Shown: positions 51,623 through 64,000, counted from the first letter of the stretch. The stretch is 64,000 bases of DNA from Cephalopachus bancanus (GCA_027257055.1 JAPVLO010000115.1:1116001-1180000); one strand, 5' to 3'. The notes: generated by a model from the sequence alone, not told the origin. A program made the numbers and translations.

Positions 51623-53129
51623 TGGAGATGAGGTTGGGGTTGGGATCTGATGTATGGTGTGCACACAAGCTCTCAATTTCAGGTGAAAGGCGAATTCCCC
51701 ATCCCTTCCTCCACCACTGAGAAGCTAGTCTTTCAGGCTTTTTTTTTTTAATTGTGTCATCTTCTCTGAAAGGGTCCTTCCCCTGAAAGCTAGCCAGCCA
51801 TGTTTTCTGCTTCTGGATTTTGCTCTTGGTTCCACTTCTCATCTCCCTTCCTATGAAGCACTTCCTCTGCTGGGAGTACTGCTGAGGGTTGTGTTCATAG
51901 CATCCTCATGTGTCCTTTTTCACGGGGACTAGAACACTGGTATGTCATCACCAAAGCCTATCTGCTCTAGCTGCTCACAGATGCCGTTCCAAAACTGCTG
52001 CCTCTTCCTCACCAGGTACGATTCTCTCTCCACAGTAGACACAACAGACTTATCTTCACGTTTGTGCTGGTCACACATTAGGTGAAACCTCCCCCAGCCC
52101 CCATTAGTACAGCCACTACTGCTTATGAATGCAGCTTTGCCAGTGGTGTCTCTGTAATCTGATTGCAATGGTGAAATGGAATTTGAGGCCCAAGGTTAGA
52201 AGCAGCTTAGACGCCACTTGGATACTGATTTGGGCAACATCGAAGTCAGATTCTGAATTCCAAAGTTATTTCTCATAAGTACCCAATGGCATCTCTCCAT
52301 CTAAAAAGTTGCAGTATTATGCAAATGAAAATGACCTCATATTCTGCTATGCAATAAGAAGACTTAATTCTGTTTCATGACAAGCCAGTTGCAATATCCC
52401 CTAAGATGCTTTTTGAGCTGTCTTACTTTGATATTTGTTGTGTAATGTTTGTATATTTCTGAGCCAGATCTTTCAAAGATTGCCTTTTTTATAAAATTGA
52501 AGCTATAGCTTTTAGGCTAAAATATTAATGTAGATATTTTTATAAGATAATTTTTCAAGGTATTTGAATCTCCTTTTATTGTCCATGATAACGAAATGTT
52601 ACGTTCTTTACGTCATTCACTCTCAAACGTAGTTCATGCCTATAACTATCTTCCCTTGTTTCTCCCCCTCCCAAAATGGGTTTTTCAGTAGCTCCAGGTA
52701 GATAATAAGTCTTCTTTTTAAAAATACCATATTCAAGAGAGACTGCTGAATTTAAAGACACTGTCACTGGTGTTTGAATTGCCAGGGACTGATGTTAGGT
52801 TTGACTCAGTGCTTATCCACTTCCATTGCTATATTGCTTGTATACTTTTTTTTTTTTTTTTTGAGTTTGCTTTCTGCAGGGGTTAGGCTGGGTTGGCCTC
52901 TCTCGTGGTGGCTCTCACTGACTGGCACTGAGCCTGGCACACCGTGGCATGGAGCAGTCCCAGGGAAAGGTCTGCCCTCCAACACATACTCCCAGAGTAT
53001 CCTACACCCAGCAGACTGCTCCTCATTCTCTTCCCTTGTTCTTCTGAAGCTTCCAATGGCTCCAGGCATTTGTTGCCAGATGATGTCCCTTTTGGAAGCA
53101 TCTTGTCTCTGAACTTTAAAAGAGAGGTC

Positions 53130-53195
53130 GCGTGCCACTGCACTCCAGTCTGGGCGACAGAGTGAAACTCCATCTCAAAAAAACAAACAAAAACA
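53130..53195 (+). mobile_element. 5'-truncated Alu in the KLHL3 3' UTR
   Basis: Only the last about 50 bases of an Alu plus its A-rich tail (gccactgcactccagtctgg..). Flanked by aaaagagaggtc (53118-53129) and aaaagaggggtc (53196-53207), an 11-of-12 duplication, which supports a retrotransposed, truncated insertion. Confidence 0.85.
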
Positions 53196-53819
53196 AAAAG
53201 AGGGGTCAATCGTCATGATCCCCATTAAGAATGTGTTAAGCATGTGCTTTGCAGATGCTCACACTACACTTACAACTTGTTTCCTGAGCTGTGCCTACAC
53301 CCCAGGCTAAGTTGTGTATATTTATCTGACTCACTTTTTTCTTTAAACTCTTAATTTTATTACTGTTGGGACAGGTGCCATTTTAAATTGCCTCCATGCT
53401 CCCCATTTGCACCTAGCTGGATCAAGTTGGGAGGTTGAAGAAACTCATATTCCAGTTAGCTGGCATCTTTAAGGCTCTGTTTGCCTGGAGAAGCAAGGAG
53501 GTTGGAATGTATTTTTTTAAGTGTTTGCACTATTTAGGGTCCTAAGCCCCTCATATTCCACTGTGCTGTGTGTCTACTGACCAAGCAGGAGAGCCAGCAG
53601 CAGTTCCAGCTTTTGGGAATGGAAGAGACATCTTCCGTAGTGGATAACCACAGCCTCAATAGCCCCTGTGCAGCCTTCGTCATGGGACTCAGTGATTCAT
53701 GGATGCATCAGCCATGGCAGGAGTGCACGGGATTGTGGCATTCGCAGAATCAAATAGCCCTAGTGCTATGTTCTTGCCTCTGGTTATGAGATTGTAAGTT
53801 ATTTCACCCCCTCAGTGGC

Positions 53820-53825
53820 AATAAA
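53820..53825 (+). terminator. KLHL3: Probable main KLHL3 polyadenylation signal AATAAA
   Basis: A canonical hexamer in ggcAATAAAGGAC, followed by T-rich and then GT-rich sequence (53.84-53.94 kb, with tgtgtatgtctgtgtgg), as expected of a cleavage site. It is the first well-supported AATAAA at the expected distance from the stop. Confidence 0.65.
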
Positions 53826-54146
53826 GGACTTTGTTGGACTTCTTGTTTAATTTGTACATGATGTGTAAAATACTTTCTTTGAAAAAATACTCAAGACACT
53901 GAATGTGTATGTCTGTGTGGGTGCTGTGTCACTGTGGCAGTCAGACTTGATCACTGGCACCCCTACAACACGTTGCACAGGTGAGGTCCTTGATCTGGTG
54001 TTTTCTGCATGACTCTTAGGGTCTGTATAATTTGTAAAAGAACACTTATCACATGCTTGATCAGTTACAGTGATAGCTGGAGAAGCGTTTCCTCAAATGT
54101 ATTATGTTAACAGGAATCATGTTCTAGTTTCCCATTCTTTTATTTT

Positions 54147-54152
54147 AATAAA
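54147..54152 (+). terminator. Possible alternative distal polyadenylation signal AATAAA
   Basis: AATAAA lies in ttttAATAAAAGCTG, 327 bases past the first signal. If used, it would lengthen the 3' UTR by about 0.33 kb. A further AATAAA at about 55784 is less plausible. Usage cannot be judged from sequence. Confidence 0.3.
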
Positions 54153-56804
54153 AGCTGAACTGTGCGAACCTTTCTCAGTATTTCTGTAGTCCACCCCTCC
54201 ACTATGCCTCAGACATGAAAAGGACAGACATATTCCTGCAGATTTACATTTTTAAAAGACCCGTTAAACAGGGTGTGGGTTCTTTTGGTCTCTGTCACCT
54301 GACCTCAGCATCATGTCAGCCTACAGAGGCCTTTTTCGGTGAGGCCCAGAGAGGACATCCTCCAGTAGGTGTTAGGTGGCATGGGCAATTGCCAGGTGGT
54401 CACTGGGAACCACTGAAAGTCAGGTTTGGAAGGTGAGATGGCTACGCTGAGCATCACCATTAGGGAAGGGGCCTCTTATGAAGTGAATTGGATGCTTGGC
54501 TCAGCCATGGCTTCTCAAAGCCCCCTCCTCAGAAATCTGAGCTCTCCCTCTGGTTAACAAACTGGACAGTCCCAGGCCCCTTTGGGATGTCAGTAAATCT
54601 GTCTTATACCAGGTGACAGATGGACAGCACAGAAGGGTCAGGCTCATCTTCAAGCCGGAGACACCCAAGAGACGAGTGGGACCACTCAGACAGATTTTGC
54701 CCCGTATTTGAGAAAGTGAATTTTGATCTCCAAGAGGGCTCGGCCTGCTTGACTTACTCTGTATCCTTAGTGCCTAGCACTCAGTTGGCACTTGGCAACT
54801 ATTTACGGAAGAAGGAAGTTAAGCACGTGAGTAGGACTCAAGTGGTGGTAACTTCCCTTCCTCCACCTCCTCTCCCCTTTCCTGGTCTGGCCTCCATTGT
54901 TGCCTCTGTCGTTCCACCCCTCATCAGTGTATGGAGAGTGGGAGTTTGGTGCCACTGGCCCTTGGCATCCCTAGTGCAGCTGGCCTGTTCCGAAGGATGA
55001 GGCCAGGCCTCTTTCAGCCCCACCAGAGTCCTCTGGGTGGGCAGGTGGGCACTTGTACCCCTGGGATGGAGAAGGCCCAGAGAGGCGAACCCATTTTTCC
55101 AAGGGTGTGTTGTAAGCAGTGGAACACTCTTGAAGAGAACCCACTAGCTCTTTTGACCCACAACTGAGTTTGAGCAGCAGCCTGAGAAGAAGGCTCAGGC
55201 TGCAGTCGTTCCAATAATCATAGAAGCTAGCATTTATTGTGCATGTACCATGTGCCAGGCCCTGTGCTGGGTTCTTTGATTCCACTTAATCTCTGCAACT
55301 CCTCGTGGAGGCAGATGATAACACGATATTCTGCCTAAATCACAGGATTGCAGGGGTGGATGAACAGACCCTCCAGAAGAGACACAAGCCCCCTCCTCCT
55401 ACTAAGGCTGCTTTGCTCCTCAAATCCCAGAGAGTGGTCCCCTGTGGGTGCATTCTAGAGACAGGGGTTACCAAGTTCTGACCTTCAAGGGCAAGCAGGG
55501 AGGCAGAGCCCAGAGCTGAGCCGGAGAACCCCCTCTGCAGCTCACCTGCTTGGGCCCACCTGCTCTGGTTCTGGCCTGGCCTCTGAGAAGACTAGATGAG
55601 GACTGATGACCAACAAGGGCTTTGTCCACACACCTATACGTTTCCCTCTCTGTGCCCTGCTGTCCTGGTTTCTCCTTACCCAGGAGAAGTTCCAACTAAC
55701 AATCATTTTTGATCATTTTTTGACCAAATTAATTTTTTTACAGTTTACAAATAGAGTCTTTTGACCCTAACTAGCTATTTTGTTTAATAAAAACACCGTT
55801 CTATCAGCTTCCTGTGATTTCACTGAGGCGTCTGTGCTCCCCCTTTTCCACCCCTTTCTGCCCAGGAAGCTTCTCACATAGCTTTAGGGTTGGTGCCCAT
55901 GGGAAGGGGCTCCTGGCTGGGATCTTAGATGTCATCAAGTGCAGCCCCTGCATTTGCACGTGGGGAGACTGGGACCTGGTGCTAAAGAGAGGCAGCAGGC
56001 TGTTGTTCATGTGCAGGTTCTCCAGGGCCCTCTCTCTCGACCACAGGCTCCTCCAAAGCTGCCCCTTAGTGCCAGAGGGAGAGCCAGGTTCTCCATCAGC
56101 CCAGCGGAGGCTTCCAGACCCGTGCCTGCCTGAGCTCCTGAGGTGGCTGTGACGCTGAGGAAAGGCCAGACCCTTTCAGGGGTGGCACAGAGAGGAGGGG
56201 TGGTCCTCTCGTGGCAGCTTCAAAGGCTGCGCCAAGACTGCAGGGTCACTAGAGGTCAACTCTCAGGTGTCCTAGAGTGGAAGGGGGATGTATTCATGAC
56301 CATGTGAACTGCAGAGTCTCCTTCTCTCTCTCCCTGATTCCTCATTTGTAAAATGAATGAACTTGTGTCCTTATGAGCATGTACTCTACTAGCTGGGTCC
56401 CGTTCTTGCTTCTGCTTGGCTGGCAAGTTCAACAAACAGTATTCCTTCAACAAAAATATATTCAGCATCTACACGTGCATTGTGCTAGGAACTTGAGGTG
56501 CAATTGCCAACAAGACAGACAGTCCCTATGGACATGGGGGTTAGAGTTTTGTAAGGGATACAGATAAACAAGCAGTTACCTGTGTAGTACAGTGTGCTTT
56601 GGGGGCTGGAGTGGGAGAGGAGGGAGAAACTCGTGCCCCTGAGAGACAGACACACACAGAGACCTGGAGAAAAGGGTGTGAGATTCACACAGAGCAAGAG
56701 ATAATGCGAGAGACCAAGACACAGATGGAAACAGGGACACAGAAGCATAAAAAGAAAGACACATGCACACATGTGGCCAGAGAAGAGACATTACCCATAT
56801 AGAG

Positions 56805-56885
56805 ACAGAGACAGAGAGAGAGAGACAGGAGTTAAAGAGAGAGGAGGAGGAAGAGGTGGGGATGGGGGTGAGAGAGAGAGAGAGA
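56805..56885. repeat. GA-rich low-complexity tract
   Basis: Runs of agagacagag and gagagagaga on the + strand, purine-only over long parts. Confidence 0.85.
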
Positions 56886-59800
56886 ACAAGAATCACTTCT
56901 TAAAGTGGAAGAAGATAGGTCAGTCAGCACGGTAGTTCAGATGGGAAGCTTTAGGGTTAAGAAACATGCGTTCAAGCCTGAGTTTGGACAAGGTGGTCAT
57001 GTGGCCTTGAGCTGGTCTTTTCACCTCTCAGAGTTGGTGCCCTGATCTGTGTAAAGTATGGGTGATATACCCATTTTGTGAGTTTGTGGAGAAGATGAAC
57101 ATGGGAAAGCTCTAAAACACAGAAGACAGACACCTGAGGCAGGGTTGTCAGAAGCAGCCTCTAGAATGAGGGGCTCTGGGTCTTTGGTGGCAGACAGTGA
57201 CTGGTGGAGATGACCTGACTGCACACAGGCCCTGGGGGCTCGGGATATGTGTGGAGGGAAGGTCCTCACAAGAAAGGGAATGAGCACTCTGTTCCAGGGT
57301 CTTATCTGGGCTGGGAGATACACAGAGAGTCTTTGTGAGGGAAGCCCCAAGTGAAGCCACGTGGAGGGCCTGGCTGTACCCCCACTCAGAGGGAAGGAGG
57401 AAACAAAAACGGATTTCAGCACATTGTGAGAGCACTCGAGAGCGGCTTCCCTCTGAGTGGGGGTGGAAGGCATGAGTCTCACGAGTTGATTTCCTGCTTT
57501 CAGAGGAGGGACTCTTCTTGGTTTCCACTGTGTTTACCCCAAGGGATGTGGGCTTTAGTAAGCACGTATGTAGCTATTCATAGTTTTAAGGAATTTCTAG
57601 CTGGTCTCATTCGATTCTAACAGTGGTCCCCAGAGGTCGCCTTAGTTCATATTGTCATGTGCACTCTGTCTCTACTTATTGTATGCAGTGGTCACTTTCT
57701 CAATTCAGTGGGCAATCCATGCCAAACACTGCATAGTGCCTGTGTGGAGTGCAGAATTTACTAGTGGGAACAATTTTTATTATAGTCATTACCTTTATAC
57801 AGATGGGGAAACTGAGACTCAAGAGAGGTTAAGCAACTTGCTCAAATTCCCCAAGCTTGGACTCCTTCACCCAGGATTGTATTTGGCTCCAGGTGGCAGC
57901 AAGCTGACATCAGTTGCTTCATGTAGTGGGCTATTTTGCTCACGTAAGCACAAGTCCAGAGGCAGGCTTTCCAGAGCGGGCACAGCAGCTCCTCGATGCC
58001 ATTGGTGTTACAAGCCCTTCTGTATTTCTGCTCTTCTGTCCTTAGCAAGCTGCAAGATAGATGCTCCCTAGCTATCTTCACATCTGTACAACAGGCATGA
58101 AAAAAAGGGAGGGGGAAGTGGAAGGGACAGTGCCTGTAACAGGAAAGCAAAGCCCTTCCAGAAATCCCTGGAAGAGAACCCTTCAATTGTTGCAGTGCCC
58201 CAGCTGCAAGTGAGTTGGGGCAGATGAATATTTTTAACTGGGCATGTTGCTGCTCTAAAAATTCTCGGCGTTCGCTTTAGGGAAAGAACAGGAGAATGGA
58301 CCGTGGGTGGGCAATGCTGGCCACAGTCAAAACACAATTAGCCTCCTGTCGCTGAATGCCACGTGGCTTCCTCTCCACCAGTCAGCTCAGACTCATTGGA
58401 TCCAAAAGTCCAGATTTTTCCAGTCCACCCTCTCGCTTCTGCCCTGAAGTTTGTTTGGCTGAACATGGACTCCTGGGCAGTGAGTACTAAGGAAAATCCC
58501 CATGCACTTGGCGTCTACTGAGGGGTTGGAGAGGGGGCCCAGGGGAGGGCTGGCTGAGGAAGGCTTCCCCTCAGAGCCCCACTCCAGCCGTCTTCCTTGC
58601 TTTGTTGGGCACCAAGGGTGGATGTCCCTCTTTCAGGATAAATGAGAAATCCCGAGCCTTGGAGACCTTTAAGAGCCAGTTGCTGAGGCTTTAGTGACAG
58701 CTCATTTATCAGCTGGGAAAGTTTTCCTGAAGCACTGATGAAAGGAGCCTGTCAGCTGCAAGATCTATGACCTTTATCTCAAGAATGACCCATATGTGCA
58801 GCACCATAAATCTTGCTGAGCTGCAAACTGGGAGGTGGAGGTGGGTGAGATTTGGTGTTGGCCTCTTGGAGGCAGTTTTCCCAACTCCCTTGTTCTCCTG
58901 TCCTCTGGATGTCCTCACATTTCATGGTAGCCCATGCTGTGGTGTCCCAAGCTGAACTGAGGTGAAGAAGGTCACAACAATGACGTGGACAGTCTTGTGC
59001 CAAGGGCTGTCCCAGGCCTGCTCTCAACAGATGTGTCTGTGACTCTGATCTTGGCAGAGAGCTGGGAGGGAGGAAGCTGGAGGGGCTTAGGCTTTGCCCC
59101 ACACTTCGTAAGGAGGACGTGAAGTAGCGTGAAGAGGGTAAGGTGAGATCTGGAAGATCTAGTTCCAAAGTCTCATTTGGCAACACAGCACAATGGTTAA
59201 GGGCACCGGCTCTGAGTCAGACAGTGTGGGTTTAAATCCCTGGCCACCAATTACTAGCAGTGCAACACTGGTAATCAAAGGCTCTCCCAGAGTGGATCAG
59301 CCCTGAGCAGGCCAGCCCAGGCATCACACTCCGGGGGCGAGGGAGTTCACGCTCTGGGGTCGCTAACAGCCCCCTTGTGGGCCTTCCCCTGGTTCTGGAC
59401 CTCACCTCCACGGATCTAAGGTGAGGGCATTCAGGGGAAAGGCTGAGGTTTCAGAGGGCATTCCAGATGTATTTTGCAGCCACAGATCCATCATTTTAAT
59501 GTAACTTGGGCCTCCTATTTGAATGATTAACTAAGGGACTGTCTGTCCTGGTGCCGGCAACTGCTGCAGAATCCTGATAAGGAAGGCCATAAAACCATCT
59601 CCAGGCAGCCAGACCAGGCTTTATGCATGTCTTAGACAGGGTAGTTTGACTTCTAGCAGCTTCTAGCAGGCGTTTTCTACCCGAATCTGGGAAACTGTGA
59701 ATGCAGGAGGGACAGCCCCAGGTGGACCCTGGGTGGCCCAGGTGAGATGCATGGGATGAATAAGAGAACTGGGTTCAACTGGAGTACTGGCTACTCATCA

Positions 59801-60166
59801 CGGGGGTGTGAAAGTGGCTATGGAACTTGGGGGCAGTGTCAATGGAGTCCCCTCACTGCTGGCCTGCGGGTCTCCTGTCCACTCTGGACCCTGTGCAGGA
59901 GCTACCCCCTTCCTGAAACCATTCCTAGTTAGCTGTTGCCTTTTTTGGGCTGCTTCTGTGCTTTGTATGTGTCATACACTCACTACATATTTTTCCAGTG
60001 CTTCACATATGTCAGGCTCTGTGCCAGCTTTAGAGATGTGGTGTAAATGAGAGGATTCCTGTCCTCATGGGGTTTATGTCAAACTGTGGAGATAAAGTCA
60101 TAAACTGGTAATTACGGTACAGTATGGTAAGCATAAGGACGAGGGAGTTAAGGGGCTTTTGGAAGC

Positions 60167-60437
60167 ACATAGAAGGGTCAGTATCCTGGGGGGAGTGATG
60201 GCCAGCTGAGTCCTTGGTGCAGGAGCTTGGATGGATGATGGGTGTTAGCCAGGTGAAGGGATAGATGTAGGTGTTGGGAAAGGAGGGGAAAGGAACTTAC
60301 ATAGAAGGGTCAGTGTCCTGGGGGTGGGGGGAGTAATGGCCAGCTGAGTCCTTAGTGCAGGAGCTCGGATGAATGATGGGTGTTAACCAGGGTGAAGGGA
60401 TAGATGTAGGTGTTGGGAAGGGAGGAGGAAGGAACTT
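60167..60437. repeat. Tandem duplication, 132-bp period
   Basis: Unit 1 (60167-60298) and unit 2 (60299-60437) share acatagaagggtcagt.tcctggggg, gatggatgatgggtgttagcc / gatgaatgatgggtgttaacc and gaagggatagatgtaggtgt, with about ten differences. Confidence 0.92.
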
Positions 60438-60834
60438 CAAGAGTAGAGGCCCAGAGGCCAGAGAGATGGCCTTTTTGAGAAAGCACAAAGAGTTCAGTGT
60501 GGTTGAATTATGGCATGTAAGGAGTCTGTTCAGAGAGATGGGGCTGGAGAGTGGGTGCCATGCCATGCCAGAAATGGAGTTGAAACCATGGTGAGGTGGT
60601 AACTCTGTCTTGAGGCCAGCGGGGACACAGTAAATTGTCTAAGGTTGGGTACCCCTAGAAACAGACTCTGAAACTTTCAGGAAGAATGTTATTGGTGAGT
60701 GCTTCTGGCAATGACAGCCAGAGAGGGTAGAGGGTGAGGGTGAACTGTGTTGCAGTTGTGTAAGAGCCCCAGCAGACCCTGTAAGCAGCCCTGGAGTTGG
60801 ATGGCCTTTCAGTGTTGTCCTTAGTTGACACAAG

Positions 60835-62262
60835 AGAGACAACCTTTTGTATCTTTGTAAATTAGTCATTGACTCTAAAAGCACAGGCAACCAAAGGAAA
60901 AAAGTAGGCAAATTAGACCCCATCAAAATAAAATTAAAAAAAAAAAACCACGTTTGTTCTTCAAATGATACCATCAAGAATGTGAAAAGAAAACCCACAG
61001 AATGGGAGAAAATATTTGCCAATCATATATCTGATAAGGGTCTAGTATTCAGAATATATAAAGAATTCTCACAATGCAACAGTAAAAAGATAAATAACCC
61101 AATTAAAAAATAGGCAAAGGATTTGAATAGTCATTTTTCCAAAGAAAATACACAAATGGCCAATCAGCACATGAAAAGATGCTCAGCATCAATAGGCATC
61201 AGGGAATGCAAATGAAAACCTCCGTGAGATACCACTCTGCACCCACTAGGATGACTTATAAAAAAGACAACAACAAGTATTGGCAAGGATATGGAACAAT
61301 TTGAATCCTCATACATTATTAGTGGGGAAATAATATGATGCAGCTTCTTTGGAAAACTGGCTGGCAGTTCCTCAAAAAGTTAAGTGTGGAGTCACCATAT
61401 GATCCAGTAATTCCACTCCTGGGTGTATACCCAAGAAAATTGAAACATGACAGCACAAAAACCTGTACATGAATTTTCATAGTAGCATTATTCATAATAG
61501 TCCCAAAGTAAAAAACAAAATCTCCTACTTGTTCATTAACTGATGAATGGCTAAACAAAATGTTGCATATTTATAGAGTGCAATATTACTCAGCATAAAA
61601 AGGAATGTGGTTCTGATCCATACTGCAACATGGGTGAACCTTGAAAACGTTATGCCAAATGAAGGAAGCCAGACACCAAAAAATATTGCATGATACCATT
61701 TATATGAAAAGTCCATGATAAGCAAATCTATAGAGAAAGAAAGTATATTGGTGGTTGCCAGGGGCTGAGGGGAGGGAAATAGGGAGTAACTGCTAATGGG
61801 CTTGGGTTTTCTTGGTCATCTTTTTGGGGTAAAGAAAATGTTCTGAGCTGGGCTCAGTGGCTCAGCCTGTAATCCCATGCCTTGGGAGGCTGAGGTGAGT
61901 GGATTGCCTGAGCCCGCAGATTCGAGACTCGCCTGGGCAACTTGGTGAGACCTCATGTCTACAATAAATCAAAAAATTAGCCGGGTGTGGTAGTGCATGC
62001 CTGTAGTTCCAGCTACTTGGAAGCCTGAGGCGGAAGGATCGCCGGAGCCCAGTGGGTTGAGGTTGCGTTGGCCGGGAGCGGCCACTGCACTCCAGTCTGG
62101 GTGACAGAGTGAGACTCCAAAAAAAAAAAGAAAGAAAGAAAATGTTCTGGAATTGGATAGTGATGAGAGCTGCACAACTTTGTAAATATGCCCAAACTCA
62201 TGGGTATTTTAAAGGGTGAATTTTTATGGTATGCAAATTATGACTTAAAGAAACAGTCATTG
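60835..62262 (+). repeat. Old L1 3' part, sense, split by a young Alu
   Basis: Sense L1 from the ORF2 C-terminal region (cccacagaatgggagaaaatatttgcc, acacaaatggccaatcagca) through its 3' end (ccatatgatccagtaattccactcc, ggatagtgatgagagctgcacaac). The Alu at 61846-62134 interrupts it. Confidence 0.88.
61846..62134 (+). mobile_element. Young Alu
   Basis: Sense, gctgggctcagtggctcagcc.., with the same diagnostic middle (acaatanatcaaaaaattagcc). Flanked by an exact 15-bp duplication aaagaaaatgttctg (61831-61845 and 62135-62149). Confidence 0.94.
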
Positions 62263-64000
62263 AACATGCATATCCCCACCCCTCAACCCCACAAGTCATA
62301 TAACCTTGGGTGAGGCAGCTCCCTTTGGCAGAGGGCACATTCTGGAGAGGGGCTCAGCGGGGAGCCATTATAGCAGATGACACTGACCAGGTCAGGGGAA
62401 TGCACATCTTTGGGGAACTTGGTTACACACTACAGTGTCCACTACATAAGGCAAGGCTTGTGGGTGGAAGTGGTACTGTCATATTATAACCCTCATGACA
62501 ACCCTAAAAGGCAGGTATTATTATTCCTCTCCTTGGATAAGTGAACTGAAGCTTCAAGAGGTTAAACAACTTGCACAAGGTCTCATCAACTAGCAGAAGT
62601 TTGAACAGGACTGTGAGCTCATTTCTGAGACTGAAGGCCATGCTCCTTACCATGATTCCATGCCATTTTGTGGTCACTCATTCACAGATTCATTTCCCCT
62701 GAAAGATTAATTGGTTTAAAAGCAGGGACCACATCTTTATATATCTTCAGCACTCAGCACAAAGCATAAAGAAGGTGCTCAAAAATATTTGTTAAACTGA
62801 AGTGAGGAGTTCCCTTCCCAACTACTAAAGATGCCATTCAGCATCTACTCTTAATCTTTGGCAGCAATAGTTTTCTCCCAAGCCACAGGAAAAAATTAAA
62901 GGAATTAACAGAATTTCCTCATTTTTAATCTTTATTTTGGATGTAGTTTTTTGCTTATACGTTGACAACTTGTTTACACAAAAATCTAGTATCAGAAGGC
63001 ATCTTATTTATCAAAAATGTTATCAACTTATCTTCATCAATATTTCAGTTTCCTGTCAGATACTCCCACGCCGAGATACATTCCCTTGCTGACATGGGAA
63101 GAGTTATGGGTTTCAATCAGTTGGCGTCAGGGCTGACAGAGATACAAGTAGACAGCTGTTTTCCTTTAGGCGTCTCCATGAAGCTGTTTCGTTATGGCAG
63201 ATGGAGATCTGAGGACACCATTCTTGACATTTATGCTTCTTTGTCAGACCAGTTGGTGCCTCTTGGATACACCCTGGCTAGGGGTAGAGGAGGAGAGGTG
63301 TTGTTAGGTGCAGCTGGGTTGCTTTTGGTAGATTTTTCTCCATGGGGGAGGGTATGTAGAGGGTGTGCATGGGTGGGGTTGGTTATCAAAGAGAGTAACT
63401 GGAAAAGCACTTTTCAGATTAGATAACTGTGGGTAATTTTCAGGACCCCAGGAAGTACCCACACGTGTTGCTCTGCTTACTATAGCCGGAAGTTTCATCC
63501 TCAGAGCTCAGCCAGAGAAGATGTTGAAGCTAGGAAAATGGAAACAGCCCTGCCTGTCAAAGTGACCGGGCTCAATAGTTATCCCCATCTCAGTGTGAAT
63601 GCCTGAGCACATTTTTGAAGGGGAGGAAGCAAAGGATGTTGAAGACCTAAAAGGCGACTAAGAGGGCAGGGAAGGGAACACCGGGGCAGAATCGCAAAGT
63701 TATTAAGAGGGTTCTGGGGATGCACGGATTAGTCACCATCCTGACTCTACTGCTGGGTGTGACCGTGGGCACAGTCTCCCTGAGACTCAGCCTGGCTTTA
63801 CTGCTAGATGTGACCTTGGGTACAGTCTCTCTGAAACTCTACCTCATCTTGGAAAAGGAGGCGATAATAGTGCTCAACTTGCTGGGTTGTGGGAAGGATT
63901 AAATTAGATAATATGTAAATGAAAATATAGTCAGATGAGCAGAAAAAATGCAGTCTCTAATAGTGCTTTGGTTTTCCCCACAAGTTTCCCACTTGCTGGC
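62263..64000. other. Intergenic sequence to the window end
   Basis: MIR at about 62480-62660 (antisense). The stretch 62690-62800 resembles an ancient repeat (cagggaccacatctttatatatcttcagcactcagcac). Beyond that, unique sequence with a small tandem-like phrase at 63740-63840 (tactgctgggtgtgaccgtggg / tactgctagatgtgaccttggg). No gene recognised. Confidence 0.45.

Larger units (their letters stand above)
49484..53846 (+). other. KLHL3: KLHL3 3' untranslated region (about 4.3 kb)
   Basis: Non-coding tail of the terminal exon, from the TGA to just beyond the AATAAA at 53820. No long ORF or splice pattern is evident. It holds two GT tracts (GU repeats in the RNA), an AT-rich segment around 52.2-52.8 kb with a CRE-like tacgtca, a T tract at 52847 and a 5'-truncated Alu. 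The length fits the long 3' UTR I recall for human KLHL3. The exact cleavage site is inferred. Confidence 0.75.
53850..60166. other. Downstream intergenic region
   Basis: No exon structure recognised. MIR pieces occur at about 55220-55330, 57700-57860 and 59185-59270. Ancient LINE-like patches occur at 56440-56600 and 59980-60150. A GA-rich low-complexity tract lies at 56805-56885. The rest is unique. The open frames here have no family features and no splice context. Confidence 0.5.

Noticed and set aside
56485..56896. Leucine/serine/cysteine-rich frames resembling membrane proteins
   Set aside because: They come from the GA/CA-rich low-complexity tract read antisense; no splice or family support.
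63040..63430. 154-residue frame near the window end as a novel exon
   Set aside because: No recognisable domain, no convincing splice sites and no second exon; composition is that of chance open frame. Could be rechecked with RNA-seq.

Overview
The window is nuclear DNA from a primate. It holds the 3' half of one gene, KLHL3, on the + strand, its intronic microRNA gene mir-874, and about 10 kb of downstream intergenic DNA. Primate origin follows from the 7SL-derived dimeric Alu elements on both strands and the L1 content. The younger Alus do not read like the AluS/AluY of monkeys and apes: the left arm starts ..CTCGGTGGCTCAGCCTGTAAT.., the B box is GGTTCGAGACCCGCC and the middle is CTACAATAAATCAAAA. 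They also differ from the lemur and galago Alus I can recall. A tarsier is my best guess, but this is inference. I see no bacterial or viral gene system.

Layout. 1-9583 is the tail of a large KLHL3 intron. It contains an ancient L1M remnant split by a nearly full-length, younger antisense L1 (1209-7187) flanked by a perfect 17-bp target-site duplication. Nine coding exons follow, all with GT/AG borders and all in frame: 9584-9700, 13877-14026, 33443-33560, 33964-34161, 35629-35730, 39560-39688, 43178-43318, 45334-45477 and 49455-49483 (stop). They encode residues 213-587 of the 587-residue protein: the end of the BACK domain and the whole six-bladed Kelch propeller. The BTB domain and the promoter lie upstream, outside the window. 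The 19.4-kb intron 14027-33442 carries mir-874 (23681-23756) and a dense mass of L1 fragments, young Alus, a mariner remnant and a short retrocopy. The 3' UTR runs from 49484 to about 53.85 kb and has two GU-repeat tracts and a 5'-truncated Alu. From 53.9 kb to the end there is no recognisable gene, only MIR/L1/Alu repeats and one 132-bp tandem duplication.

Function. KLHL3 is the substrate adaptor of a CUL3-RING ubiquitin ligase. Its propeller binds WNK kinases, chiefly in the distal nephron, and so limits NCC-mediated salt reabsorption. mir-874 lies on the same strand inside the gene and is probably processed from the KLHL3 transcript.

Limits. Exon and miRNA coordinates were read base by base. 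Young Alu borders are supported by target-site duplications. Ends of ancient repeats (MIR, L1M, LINE-like) are approximate, and family names come from recognition, not from a repeat search. Residue numbers use the human KLHL3 numbering as I remember it.
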